A DNA stretch of 64,000 nt from Siderastrea siderea (taxonomy: Eukaryota; Cnidaria; Anthozoa; Scleractinia; Rhizangiidae). This document shows, piece by piece, positions 44,901 through 58,800 of the stretch. Position 1 is the first letter of the stretch, and every line of letters begins with the position of its first letter. Both the position numbers and the translations under genes were made by a program. Below the pieces are notes generated by a model. That model made no database searches, was not told where the DNA came from, and saw nothing but the letters and a program-made list of their open reading frames with translations. The DNA is taken from contig OZ034977.1 in assembly GCA_964030785.1 (NCBI GenBank), forward strand, positions 34,794,052 to 34,858,051, read 5' to 3'.

Positions 44901-46836
44901 GGATGCATGGGATGTGGCGCTTTCACGACTCCGATTATAATTTATTCCAGCTACACTGTGTATTAACATTACCCAGGCCAGCTTCATTGCATTTTCCTTT
45001 TGACATTTTACTTACTTTATTTCAAGTATGGAAGGTTTCCAACCTAAATACATCTCGGGTAATACCAGGTTTTCTTCAAAACATATATTGCATTTGTGTT
45101 TTGCGTGTAACACAATAATTATTACAGGTGGGAAATACCAAGCTTTGGAATCGAGACAAAAAGAGACAAGAGGCCTTTGATAAGTAGCAACAAGAAAAAA
45201 TGAACGATTTTTGTACACACCTTGAGGTGAAATATTAGCATCGCACTCTAGCTTTATTCTGATTTCCTTAGATAATGTGCTGTACCTGGAAACTTGATCT
45301 CTATCATAGCGCTTTAGCTTATTCTGTTTTCCTTGGGTAGAATATACCTGGAAGCGAAATGTCCAACATCGCACTTTAGCTAATATTTTGTTTTCCTTGG
45401 GTAGAAGATACTTGGAAGCGAAATTTCTAACTTCGCGCTTTGGCTTATTCTGTCTTCCTTGGGTAGCAGATACCTGGAAGCAAAATGTCTAATATCGCTT
45501 TTTAGCTTATTCTGTCTTCCTTGGGTAGCAGATACCTGGAAGCAGAATGTCGTACATCGCTTTTTAGCTTATTCTGTCTGCGCTGGGTAGCAGATACCTG
45601 GAAGCGGAATGTCTACAGTGTAACATCGCGCTTTAGCTTATTCTGTCTTATCCTTGGGTAGCAGATACCTGGAGGAGGAATGCCTAACATTGCGCTTTAG
45701 CTTATTCTGTCTTCCTTGGGTAGTAGATACCTGGAAGCAGAATGTCTTACATCGCTTTTTAGCTTATTCTGTCTTCCCTGGGTAGCAGATACCTGGAAGC
45801 GGAATGCCTAACATCGTACTTTAGCTTGTTCTGTCTTCCTTGGGTAGTAGATACCTGGAAGCGGAATGGTCGAACATCGCTTTTTAGCTTATTCTGTCTT
45901 TCCTGGGTAGCAGATACCTGGAAACGGAATGTCTAACATCGCTTTTTAGCTAACGTTATCGGCTTTTGGTATTTTTACGTAAATTTCCCTTCAGTTATCG
46001 TATTCGCTACAATAGTTCAAGTTTTATTCTTTAATTCACTACAGAAGGAAAAATTCATAGAAATAATTTAATAGGGCATTCTTATGAAAGGACTTTTACT
46101 TTTTCCATTGAGATATCTCTGTTTTGATATAAAGACATTATCGCTGTTTGAAAGGAAGTAAGGCATTAAGTAGCTGAGAATTAAAGGTGTATTGATCGTT
46201 TTCAAACCAAAATAATTCTTACCATGCCGTTATTTTTGGTGGTATTGCCCGCACGCGCGAAGCAAATTGTCGGTTGAACCGGGACAACTTGCGCGAATCC
46301 TAAACGCCTTTTTTAGCAGGACTCTATCATGTTCCGCTGTAATTAATTTTTCTTCGTCTGTTCATGTGGTTTTCCTTCTGATAAGTCGTCAAAAATGTCA
46401 ATTTAAATTAATTCCGCCGGACACGGTTAACGCCGCAGTCAACGGCAAGTGTCTGATGTTACCGCTCTTACTATATGCAAATTAGGCTACCAGGAGATTC
46501 AATCTCCCGGTAACCTCATTTGTATAATTTTTTTCTGTGGCTTAAGCCCCTCATGGTCTTGGTGATGTAGGTTTAATTTGAATTTATGGGATAAGTTATT
46601 TAATCATTTTTATTACTGAAGGGCAATGAAAATATGTGACCTTCATTTCCCATTATTTAATTTTGTGGCAGGCTTTGTATTGGAAATTCCTCACACACTG
46701 AGTTGTCTCAGTCGCTTCTTGACTCCTTCCCTGTACCCAAGAAAGCTACCACACAAGCCACCTAATTAGCCAACAGAAAATCAATAATGAGGTTTCAAAA
46801 ATAAGCCTTTTTGATCTCGTCCTCCACCTTTAATTT

Positions 46837-46870
<34 letters not shown>

Positions 46871-49800
46871 TAATATTTTTTCCGAAAATTAGCTGCGTAG
46901 GCTACGTTCCCGCCCTATGCATGCTATTTAGGGACATAGCATGTAAACATCTTGTACTGCTTTAATAATAATAATGATGTATACACAGGATAGCCCCATC
47001 ATTGTAAAAACACTGGTAACAAAGGGGGGTTCTGTTGCTAAATAAGTGCTCAAGATAGTAAAATAGATATCTTCAAACATTAATAGTGGCATGCATGGTT
47101 ACGTAGCGGAAGCCTGATGCAAACACGAGAGTGTTGGTAGAATTCAAAGGATTATGCGAGCTTGATCGAACACAGACTCTTAGACATTTGTAACTGAAGA
47201 GGATATCTCTTAACAACAAAAAAGGCTAATACATGCATAATGTGTACAGTGTACTGGGAGGGTACTGTAATTTAAAGGGTTTTTCGATCCAAGGGAGCTG
47301 CCTTAACCTCTCTCCATCCACCCCCCCCCCCCCCTCCTTAAACAAAAATAACAAAAAAATGAAACTACACACACAAAGAGGGCAATTTCTACTTGACACT
47401 GATTTCTGCCATACTTCATGGAATTGGAATGGGTGTATGTTTCAATGAAAATGGCACTTCAAAATGTACTTCCGGAGCAAATTACATATTCATCTCAGTG
47501 TTGAGACCAGTATACAAAGGGAGCTCAGACCAGGCCCCAGTTGTTCAAAAGGTGGATAAGTGTTAGGGAAACCAATTGCGTTATCCACTGGATAGAGATT
47601 TATCCAAGCGCTATCCAACTTTTAACAACTGGGCCAGTATAACTGGACAGGTATGGTTAAGTTTATTTACATGAGACCAGCATCATGAAAGTATAAGTGA
47701 TCACATAAAGCCTGTAAGAACTCAGCACACTAGCTCTCACCTGCCATAGCATGTTTCCACAAAATTGGTATGAACCAAAATCCTCAAGCAAATTGCTGAA
47801 CAGAAGGACAAAAATCTCAACTGGTCTATTAAATATTGTGTAGGCAATTACTTAAACCAGTTCATGTAGTCAGAAGCGATGGATTATTACCTGGACAAAG
47901 CTGAAGTCACACTATTCTGAGTTTGCACGCGTATCATACAATGTCCATCTTTACTTATCACAGTCATCATCCTCATAGCACCTCCAGGTGGAGTAAAAGA
48001 CCACAAATGAGCACCATACTCAAAAATTCTTATTTATTTGCTTTGAGATGCTCCCTTATGAATGGCTTGAAATTTACAACAATAAAAGCACTGCACTTCC
48101 ATTTGAAAATCATTTGCAGCTGCTGATTATAATAAATAAAACACGCTCTTTAGAAATTACTATTCATGTCTCCGCCATTAGGCATGTAATATTTCAAGCA
48201 AATTTTGGGTATGCTTATCTTCAATGTATAAAATACTTCCTGCTAACGAATAAGTTTATATCAGTGTTCTCTCTGCAAAAGTCCTCATTCGAAAGAGCCA
48301 AACAACTGAGTCTATCTTGCTCTTGGCGCGAAAACCTATGAAAAGATGAACAAATTACAAGTACACTGTAAACTTGAGCTTGTCTGGTATCGGTTTGAGT
48401 AAAATAATTGAAGTACATACAATGACGCTCTTAACAAAAGAAGTAAAGTCAAGGCTGCGTCAATCTCTCGTTATTAACACATAAAGGTACTGACCATTCA
48501 ATTCTAGAAGCTTGTCCTTCAAGGCCAGTCAAGCCAGTAGAGCTGAATGGTAGTCAATCCCAACAATTCAATTCACCATCTTGCTTCGCGCAAGATTGTT
48601 GTTGTCGTTGGTTAGGCTTTATCCATGGACGACAACCCAAAAACTGCACATCTTCGAAATCGCCTCGAGCTGAATCTTAGCGTTTTCTTCAGTCGTCGGT
48701 AGCTTTCGTTGTATATCAAACATCACTCAAACACTTGACAAAGACCAAAGAGACAAACATTCTGCGCGATTTGTGACGTCATACGGCCCGCTTCCTCGGC
48801 CAACTCATTCCCAGTCTTCGGAGACACTATTTTGGTCATTTTGGGTACTTTCAACGGCAAAAAAACGGATTTTTGTTCTTGCCATCCAATTTCTCTTGCC
48901 ATTTCGGAATTAACACATCATGAACTACCAAAATGTGCCAAAAAATTTTTTAGTCCATAGGCACTTTAACTAAGTAAATTTTATTCACCTGAGTTGTGAA
49001 GCTTCCTCTCGCTGGAAAAACTATCGACCACGTTGCTGTAAGTTTTCAGTAGTTTTAAAACAAATAACAATTTGCTGTTTCCCGTAACACATATAGGTTC
49101 ACCTTTTCGAATTCCTCTTCAAGCAAACACCCGATTTCCATACCAATTTTTACCAACCTTCTCAGTTAAAAGTCAAACTTTGAAGCGATCCTTCTCTTGA
49201 ACAACTCAAAATGCATTTTTCGTTTCAAGACGCCTACAAAATGCAAATGGCGTGCTCTCGCACTCAGCCACTCAAATGCGAGTAACTTTGGCACTTGGCC
49301 GATCATGAATTAGTAATTTTACCCTCGTCCAAAAGAAAGTTAAGAAAAAATGCCCTCTGTCTCAACTAATCAGCATTCAGTAATTTTGCCCTCTATGTGA
49401 TAAAGGGCAAAAAGTAGCTGACTTTTCTGAGCGAAATAGTCAATGCTTTTTGTCAGCTCTTGGTGCTTATTAAATGCACTGTGAACGTGTGCCTTTAAAT
49501 AACCTTGAGTTCTGATCCTATGGAGAACGAGTGGTTGTGCTTTTCTCAAACATGTCATTGGTTCTGCACTTATTGCATGCCTATGATTAGGTCATGTAGC
49601 AAGGTGTCAAAAAAACAAATAAATATGTAAATAAACAAAGGCAGAGACAACAGAGGTGATAGCAACGGGTGAGCTGTGCTCTTGCAGGCTCATTCGAAAA
49701 CTCAAAAATAAGCTTGAAAATTGTAAAAAATGAGCCTTCAGCTGCCAGCTTGTGACCTTTCATCAAAGGTCTCAGACTGGCAGCTGGAAGTGTTCGCGTA

Positions 49801-52800
49801 ATAACTAAATTAATTTATATGATTTTTAGAACATCTGAGTACATTTTCAAGTATTATATTTTTCTGGCAGTACATTTGTTGTGTTTTTGCTTTTAACTAC
49901 TGTTGTCATAAACAGTACAGTACCGCTCAAAAGTATTGGTGCATAAGCACGCGGCGAAACCTCATCCGCTGCCATTTTGTTTTCCTCGAATTTGCCGCGG
50001 TGGGATGAAAACCGCAACCTCGGTAAGGACGAAAGTGACCGAACACCGCGGCTGACTTGACGCGGCAATGCCTCGATAACCAAACAATAGTGGCTAATTT
50101 CTATTGTTTTGGCATTGTTTATACTTTATCTCACTAATATTCTCAAAGGGGCAAATAGACAAAAGGTTAGCAGTATAATTTCACAAGATTACGCTTCGTG
50201 ATAAAACCGATTTCGGACTCGATCGTGTACTGTCACGCCGGCTTGGCATTGCAGGTGTTTTTATCACCAAGTGCAATTATAAATAAAGAACTTTAAAGAT
50301 CGTGTTTTTATTGGTATTAGATCGTTTAAGGAGAGCTATGAGCAAGCCGATGTATTTAAATGTTTTTCGAGCAAGCCGGTAGTCCGTGCGATACAACACG
50401 AGAGGTTCTCGTTTCAGACTTTGCAAGACGCCACAATCATGCACAATCACAATAGAATGGATTGTCGGGCAGCCGCAAGCAAACTTCGAGCGAACGAACA
50501 GAAGCTGACTCCTTCAATAGTAAAATAAAACATGTTCTTTATTAAAAAAAAAACAGTTTTAGTAGGCAAACACATGACTATGTGTTGCCAAGCGTCGCGT
50601 GAATAATTTGCGTGCCGAATGCGACGTAAGCTAAAATTTTCAGAATTGAAATATGCGTTCGCCATACTCAAACATGCCGTCAAAAGCGAAACTGCTGAAT
50701 GTAACTTGAACTAAAAAGCGAAAGTTATGATGTTAGAAAGAGAATTAGAGTAAAATAGCAAGTGTTTTCCTGAGATTATTTTTAGTTCACGGAGCATTGC
50801 ACTGAATTTGAATTTGCATACTGTGAGTCTCAAAATAAATTGTGCGAGCAATGTGGGAACAAATCGAACCTTTCTAGATCTTTTGCGCACTTAATCCTTC
50901 GATAATAATTGAAATAGTAAATGAAACTCATGTTGAAACTCAAAGACAATGCCAACTGTAAAAGAATTTGTAAGAAATAGCGATATACATGTAGCCCGGA
51001 GTTAGTTTCAGTTCAAAAGCGCATCAAATTTGCATAACGGGTGAAATCTGACCTTTTCAATGAACGTCAGATGGTATGTAACGCAACAATTCTATCTCTA
51101 TGATATCCGTTTTATTTCTTCTAGCTGTTGCAAATGGCACGAGTTTCCATTTCTTTCTTCGACTAATGTTAGCGTTCGGCAAAAGTGCTCAGAAGTCACG
51201 GTTTGTGAATCACGGTAAAAGCAATAATGTGAAATCTATCACATCATAAAATCATCGGCACGCGACGTCTTGCCTATTGAAGTTAACAATCTTTGAAACA
51301 AAGGAAACAAGAGGCTATTCAAACACCACCGCGTCCTATTCTTTACCGCGGTATTTTTGACCGCAAAAAACCGAGGTAAAACCGGAGTTTTCAAAGAAGT
51401 TAGACGAGGTTTTCCCGAGGTCAAACCGGAGATACAAACTGTGATTCCACCGCGACAGTATCGCGGAAAATGCACCAATACTTTCGAGCGGTACTGTAAC
51501 TGTTTTCTGCAAAGAAAACTCTCACAAGCTGTAGTGCTAAACAGTGAGTGCCCCATAATTAATTAATGTGTGACCGTGAACGGGAAAACGTACTTTAACC
51601 CTTATCTGTTAAACGGGTAAAACTAACGGATAGTTAATGGCCTTCGAAGCATTCTAACGCTTTATCCTAACGTTCTAACGGCTAATGAGTTGTGTCTAAC
51701 GGATCCCTAAAACGTTCTAACGGCTAACTAGATATGCCTAACGGATACTGAAAACGTTTTAACGGTTGCGCAATTTGCTCTAACGGATGGCTGGACCTGT
51801 TTAACGGTTGAGAAAAAAATCTAACGGATACCGTGAAAGTATCTAACGGTTAATAGGACGTTAGTGTCAGATCTGCCGAACAATCTTATCTATCGTGATG
51901 CTAAATAAAACGACGCACGAATTGCCGATTCCATTTATAATTGAATGAAAAAATGCTTCCACCGAAAGCAAAATGCAATTAAAGTGTCACGTCTGACTTC
52001 CAGGATCATCTACACAGGGTGTATACAAAACCTGGGCTAGGCCATGGCCTGGGCCATGGCCCACCCTATGGCCTACCCTATGGCCAGGCTTTTAGCCAGG
52101 ACTTGAAAGTTAGCCGTCCAAGGAGCATGTTTCTTGTAAATTATTTGAAAGATTAAGTGAATTTTATTCAAATTTTTCCAAAGAGTGGGCATCCATAGGA
52201 CACCTGGACACCCTTCTGGCTAAAACCTTGCCTATGGCCCACCCAAAATTTTGCAGTTTTTACAAAAATAGCACGGTCAGGAAAATTTTTTCAAAATTTA
52301 GTCAAGCGCGGTATGGACCCAGCGGAAGATTGCGGAGATCACGAAACAGGATACTGTGCTACCATGAAATGTGATGCCTTATGACAATGGTACCTCTACC
52401 CGACCTTGGGGAACAACGATCCATGGCATGTAAGAAAAAGTAGATTAAAGAAATTAAAACAATCTTTTTAGAAATTTTATGAGCCGACAACTTTTTTAAA
52501 TTCATAAAGTTTTTTAAAATGATATAAATTTTTTTCCGAAGAAAAGAAATTGAGTAAGAAAGGAACTTACACACATACACCGGCAATGGGGCTCGAACCA
52601 TGCATCTTCCGTTATGAAGGGCGCGCACCATGCAACTACACTACCAGGGAATCTCTGCTTCATACAAGAAAAATTGAATCTGGTCAACCCCTTCGTGCAT
52701 GACATCACCATTTTTCAAGATGGTGCCTGCTTCCTTGAAAAGTCAAGTCAAACACGCTTCAATTTCTATACCTGCAGCGTTTTTTGACCGTGTTTGTCTG

Positions 52801-55800
52801 TGGAGTTTTTGGTCGAGCTCGACGTTGCCTTGACTGGTTTGTTTAGCATATGTGCGTGGTTTTTATTTCCTGTTTTGTTATGTTGAGGTTAGTTCTGTTG
52901 TGTTGTGTCTGTTGTGTTGTGTCTGTTGTGTTGCGTTGCATTGTGTTGTAATCCATTACGTTGTGTTGCATTGTGTTGTGTTGCGATCCGTTGTGTCGCT
53001 GTTATGTTGTATCTGTTGATTTGCGTTGCTGTTGAGTTGCTGTTATGTTGTATCTGTTGAGTTGCCGTTGCGATGTGTTCCGTTGTGATCCGTTGCGTTG
53101 TGTTGCGTTGTGATCCGTTCCATTGTGTTGCATTGTGATTCGTTGTGTTGCATTACCTTGTGCTGTGTTGTGTTGTTGACAAGTTCAGCATTTCTAGTAT
53201 TCCGTCTATGTTAAAGTTGTACATTACTAGACATACTCAACCAACCTCACTCACTGGCAGACAATCTCTACACCAGAGAACTAGGCAAACTCAACCTCCC
53301 TTATCAAATAGATAAACTCAACATCTTTCACTTACTTTAAGACAGTATGAACCCCACTACGCGACCAACTCGACAAACTCCACAACTCTCACTTACTGGC
53401 AGAAAAATCTCCTCATCTTGACACAACTCGACAAACAAAACGACCCTTACCAATCAGACAAACTTAACAATCCCCACTTATTTTAAGACAGCACGAACCC
53501 ACAACGCGACCAACTCGACAAAGTCAACTAATTGTCTCCCGTTGAGGCAGACTAAAACATCACACCTCGACACAACTCCTTACCAAATAGGCAAACTCAA
53601 TAATGCTCACTTTCTCTAAGACAGTAAGAACTACACAACTCGACATACTCGACAAACCTCACTCACTGGCAGACGAAATGTGCCAGACCTCGACACAACT
53701 CGACAAACACAACGAGCCTTACTAAAAAATCGATCAACAATCCTTACATACGATAAGACAGTAGGAACCCCACCATGCGAACCCACTAGACAAACTCGAC
53801 CGACCGGCAAAGCATCTTGGCGACTCGACAAAGTCAACAGACGGATTTCACCGAACGCTGTAAACTTGGCAAACAACCAGCTCAACAAACTCCACCGATC
53901 TTAACTCTTTCACCATTTTATTTTCATCTATGAGCCAACTCATTAGTATATTCTTCCAAAAGATTAAACTTTCAACCCTGAAAACTCCGTTGGCTTTACT
54001 CAAAAGGTAGACCAATGTTTTGCAATTGAATATATAGTATTTGTTAATTAAGTTTTTGGGTAGAGGGGTGCCTTGTTAAAGCTTGCATCATATTTAGAGG
54101 GGCTCTGTCACCGTGATTTTCAAGTCAGGATTTCGGTAGAAGAATGTTCTAAAAAATATTTCATATATCTTTTCTTGTACACGAAATGCTCCTAGAACAT
54201 TAACAGAATAAAGGAACATAGCTCTTTTAGCTTTTTATAGCAATCCTAAAAGTTGTTTACGGTGCTCCTTTAAGGCTAGCGATTCTTTTTTTAGCATATG
54301 AAATGGTCACCAAAACGCGCTCGTTAGTGGAAGAGATGAAATTTCGGCTAACTTAACCAGGGCAACTGAAGGCACATAAAAAAGTAGTTGTGATTACGAA
54401 AATTCCTCAGAGAAAACGGTGTTTGCCTGTGGAGAATACACAGTGGATTAAGTCGTCGAGTTGGTCAAGCTGGTCGAACCGTTGTACGTCCGTCTGTAGC
54501 TAGTTGTTGTGTGGAGACGTGCAATGAAGGAACAGGAAAACTGAGAAATTTTAAAGCCAACAAACTAGAGTAAGAAACAGATTACAACACCTAACATCAC
54601 ATCACAACACAACACAAGACAACACAACACAACAACACAACACAACACAATACGAAGCAGACAACAAAACGCAACACAACACAACACAACAAAACCGGTT
54701 GAGGTAACGTCGAGCTTGACCAAAAACTCCACGAAAAAAATTGGTCAAAAAAAGCTGCACATTTGTCGATTTCTCAACCCAACGCTTTCTACCCCACACC
54801 AACACCACGTGTCTGAGTTCACATCATTCAAAGGCAGAGGAATTCCTCCACGGAGTTCCCACCGGTGATTTTTTTCCCCCTTCGAAAAAAAACTTAATAT
54901 CTGAGCTCGATCCGTGTGGCCACCACCAAAAGCGCTATAAGATTAGACAAAAAAATCCTTTTTTTCCCAATTCCTCCTTGAGAAAAAGTTAATCTTGGCC
55001 AAAAAAAAAAAAGAAAAAAGAAAACATTTTTCCCCACGACCTCGGCTGGATTCGAACTCGCTCACTCCAAAAAAACACAACACTGGACCTCCCCACACGA
55101 TGCCCCCGTGCGTGCGCGCCCGCCCGCCACCCGCACCCATGATCCTACACCCACTGGTCAGCGGTCTGCCTGTCCCAAACCACATTCCATTCTGATGATG
55201 TCATCACTCGAGGCGTGGTTCTTTTCGATACAAAACGCTATACCGACGCCCCTTACTACTACTTTTGAGAAGTATAGTAGCAGAATTTCTTGGAAACGAA
55301 GTTGACAGTTCTTTTCTTATCTTTCTATATATCTGTTTCTTTGTACGTGTGTTTGTTTTACTTTGTATGCCTTTACTCTTGTTTGGCTTTTTTTCTGGTT
55401 ATTTTTGTAAAAACTGCAAAATTGTGGGTGGGCCATAGGGTGGGCCATGACCCAGGCCATGGCCTAGCCCAGGTTTTGTATACACCCATCTACACAAGTG
55501 CTGAATGTAATCTGATGCAAATTTCTGGATGTCACACAAGCGGAATAATTCGATCACGACTAGTGAGCAGCTCAATGTGCTTAGCTTGTAAACAAACTCC
55601 TTAGTGAACTAGTTTTCATTTTAAACAATAGTTATGACGCTTGTACTGGTTCTGAATTATGGTTTTCTCTCCAGTTTTAAAAGCGTTTTACTCAATTCAA
55701 ATTTGCTCGCGAGAAAGTTTACGTTTCATAATACTGCTGCGAAAGCGGTAACTTTTGAAGTCACATCGCTATAGCGACGAGCGACTGGAACGCTATTTGG

Positions 55801-58800
55801 CTGGCGCTGGCTTCATCAGAAAAAAAGTTGTTTTTGTCACTTTGTTCAGAATTTGTTTCTTTCTATTCAGAGTTAGAGTCAACAGTGCATCAAATCTAAA
55901 AAAATCGTCAAACTTTCGACATGGCTATTTCGCACGTTTCGAATTACACAACAAACACAGTAAACAACTTCATGCAAATTTCGGATCGGCAACTTGTGAA
56001 ATAAAACAAAGTTCCTCTTCCGTTTTGGGACCATTTTGTCATAGCAAATTGTGCTTTATTTATTTCCAATAAATTTAAAGGAAAAAGAAGACGTGTATTT
56101 TTGATCGCAGTACACAGTAGGACTTTAAAATAATTATTAACTTCGAAAGAAGTCACACGCATTCATGGTGTGATGATGCATGGCTCCTCTCCGTTTTGAC
56201 TTGCGTTTTACACAGTGTACGTAACGAGGCGCACATTATTTGATTATTCTTTACTTCAAGCAATGATGCCATTCTAACGGATGTCAAACAGCTGCTACAT
56301 TACCCATTTAACGGAAGGTAATTTTTCCTAATGGCTCTGCTACCCGTTCTAACGGATAGAGAATTTTTGTTAACGGTTGCGCTGTCCGGTCCGTTCTAAC
56401 GGCCTTAAGTTAACGGCTAACGGATACAGAATTCTTGTTAACGGTTTCGCCTTCCATTCTAACGGTCTGACTTTAATGGCTAACGGTTAGGCTAACACCT
56501 CTAACGTTTTTGAGAAAGCTTTCTAATGGATAACTAATGGATGCTTAACGGTATTGCCCGTTTAACGGATAAGCGTTAAGGTACGTTTTCCCATTCACGG
56601 TCACATTTCTTTAGCTATAGCCTGCAACTTGATCAAAAATTTGTTGTCATTTCAGTGAAGAAGTGGCGGTAGTGACTGCTACAGAAAACCAGGAAGATGC
56701 TAAGGTAAAACTTAGCGTTAAATTAATTTCAGGTCAAAATGGTTTCAAACTAGTTTGATTTGAATTTTCCTTTGTTTCAGTTTTATGATGATGACTATAA
56801 AATAAAGGAAATTCAAATCAAACTAGTTTGAAATCATTTTGAACTGAATTAATTTATTTTAACCTACAGCATTGATATCAATGAATTTTAACTTTGGATA
56901 TTAGTTATACCATTAAAGATGGATTTCTAGATAAAGCTTTTTTTTTGCTAGGTTGTGTTGTTAAAAAACTCAGTGCTGAAAGTTAACTTTTGGTTCTTAT
57001 CTCCCACAGGACCAGTAGGTTGTGTAGTTGAAAACCTCAAGGCTCGAAATTAACTCTTGAGTCTGGTCTCCCACAAGACCAGTAGGCTGGTCCCAGAAAC
57101 AAAGTCACTGGTCACTTGTTTCTTAAATTTATTTAAGTTTATTTACTGAGTTGTTTTTGTTTGTAGATTTATGTCACATCATTGTCCTTGCTGGTCTTTG
57201 CTTACTTCATTCTACTAGGTCCTTAACTTGACCACCTGCTCTCCTGTTTCAGTATTTGACAGTTTTCCTAAAAAAAAACCCAAACAAACAAACAAACAAA
57301 CAAACAAAAAAACAACAAACAAGCAAGTGCAATGCTTCTTGACTTGACTTGTAGCTGCATGAGCAAATTACACCTGTCCAAGTTTAATTTGCTTTTAATT
57401 AGCATTTTCACAGTTGTCCTTGTTCTATTTGGCATTTCTTGTTCTTTCTTGTGAGGTTAAAATGGAATGTTGTCATGGGAAGGGGTAAGTTGTCCCGTCC
57501 ATAGGATGAGTAAAGGAAAAAAGCTGCTTGCGTTAGATGATTTTTACTTGTTTTAGATGAGTGGAGGACCCTTAATTTTGAGTGCTGAAACTAGCTGTCA
57601 ATTGACAACCCAGCCAGAAAAGTGATCCTTAATCTGTAAAGAAAGGTTGAATTTGCATGACTGTGTTTGTGTTATTTCAAGGTGGAGAGTAATGAGGCGA
57701 CAACCAAAGCGAAACAAGAAGAGGATGAAGAAGAACTGAGGAAAGAAGAAGAAGAAGTGGTAATGCTGCTAATATTCTCAAAATTAGTATTAAAAGAACC
57801 TTTGTCTCCACTGTATCTAGCAGCCCTCCTGATCTGTTCATGTAAACAAGCATCCTAGTTTAATAGTGGGATTGCCTAGTGTCTTTCAGCAGATGTTCAG
57901 TGAAATTTCACACACATTTCCTTGGGAGTGCAGTGCCCATGTTAAAGTGAAAAACTAAATCTTTGTGTTGTAATTTCAGCAACAGGCCTTGAAGGAAGCA
58001 AGAGAGCAAGTTGAACAGAAGCTTGCAATGCGTGACAAAAATCTGGCTGCTGTGGGTTAGTTAGATAGCTGTTTCTGTGAACTATTTTGTGAACAATCTT
58101 TGTTTTACCCCAACCTGGAATTTCCTTTTTACCACGAATAAGGAGGTGATAGGTGATGCAAAGTGTGAGTTTGTGGGGATGTGTGTTGGCTGAGGGGTAG
58201 GGGGGATGGGAGTGGGGACAGAAAGCACTGGTGAGAGGTGAGAGGTATCTCTGCTTACCTAACAAATTTGGCGTCAGTGGAGAAAGTGCCTCATTTTCAT
58301 CTTAGAGGGACATCTGCTTCATAATGATCAGCAATGCACTGAGCAAAAGGCCTTACATGTAGGTGCCCCTTGCGTAAGGCCTTTGAAGATCCACTAGTCA
58401 CGTGGTACTTCTGTGCACCGGTTATGGTAAACAGATTATCAGACATGTTAAGGGTTTGTTGGCTGCTAGAAACATTGCGGTCAATGCTAATTTTTATGAT
58501 TGTTGACAGGTTTACATCTAGTGTGAAAAATAATTTACATCAGCTCTACATCTGATTTAGTTCTCAGTAACATCTTGAAAAAAGCTGGGTGTGTATACAC
58601 TTCAATTCTCCTCCAGTCTTGATTGTGGGTTTTCAGTACTTTCAGCTGTTAAAAGGCATTGTCACAACTACTTGTTATAAAATCAGTACTACGAGACATT
58701 TGTACTTAGCGTGAGACAAGATCAACCCCCTTCAGAGTCTTTGACATGTACATGAACCAAAACTTGATTAAAAAAACCTTGTTGATGCTGTTTTGCAGGG

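Larger units (their letters stand above)
52017..55487. mobile_element. Nested 3.47-kb inverted-repeat transposon with 9-bp target duplication
   Basis: The left end GGGTGTATACAAAACCTGGG, then CTAGGCCATGGCC, is inverted almost perfectly at the right for about 60 bp, ending CCCAGGTTTTGTATACACCC. ATCTACACA flanks both sides (52008-52016 and 55488-55496). A 9-bp duplication suggests a Mutator-like element; no transposase is visible. The left arm carries an extra ~170 bp before its match to the right arm resumes near 52249. Inside is a second pair of inverted GTTGTG-rich arms (about 52780-53180 and 54580-54757). Confidence 0.8.
51569..56605. mobile_element. Large inverted-repeat element with subterminal TAACGG arrays (host of a nested element)
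   Basis: The left end TGTGACCGTGAACGGGAAAA, then CGTACTTTAA, is inverted at the right (TTAAGGTACG, then TTTTCCCATTCACGGTCACA). Inside each end TAACGG recurs: about 10 times at 51610-51855 and about 12 times at 56270-56575, all on the plus strand at both ends. Removing the nested element (52017-55487 plus one duplicate) leaves about 1.55 kb without a recognisable transposase. No clear target duplication was seen. Confidence 0.75.

Noticed and set aside
46481..46520. Hairpin TACCAGGAGATTCAATCTCC resembling a histone-type 3' stem-loop
   Set aside because: It lacks the histone stem-loop consensus and there is no histone gene nearby.
49847..51556. Minus-strand frames of 78-105 codons as transposase remnants
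   Set aside because: No DDE/D or helix-turn-helix pattern was recognisable; the inverted-repeat ends are the only support for the element.
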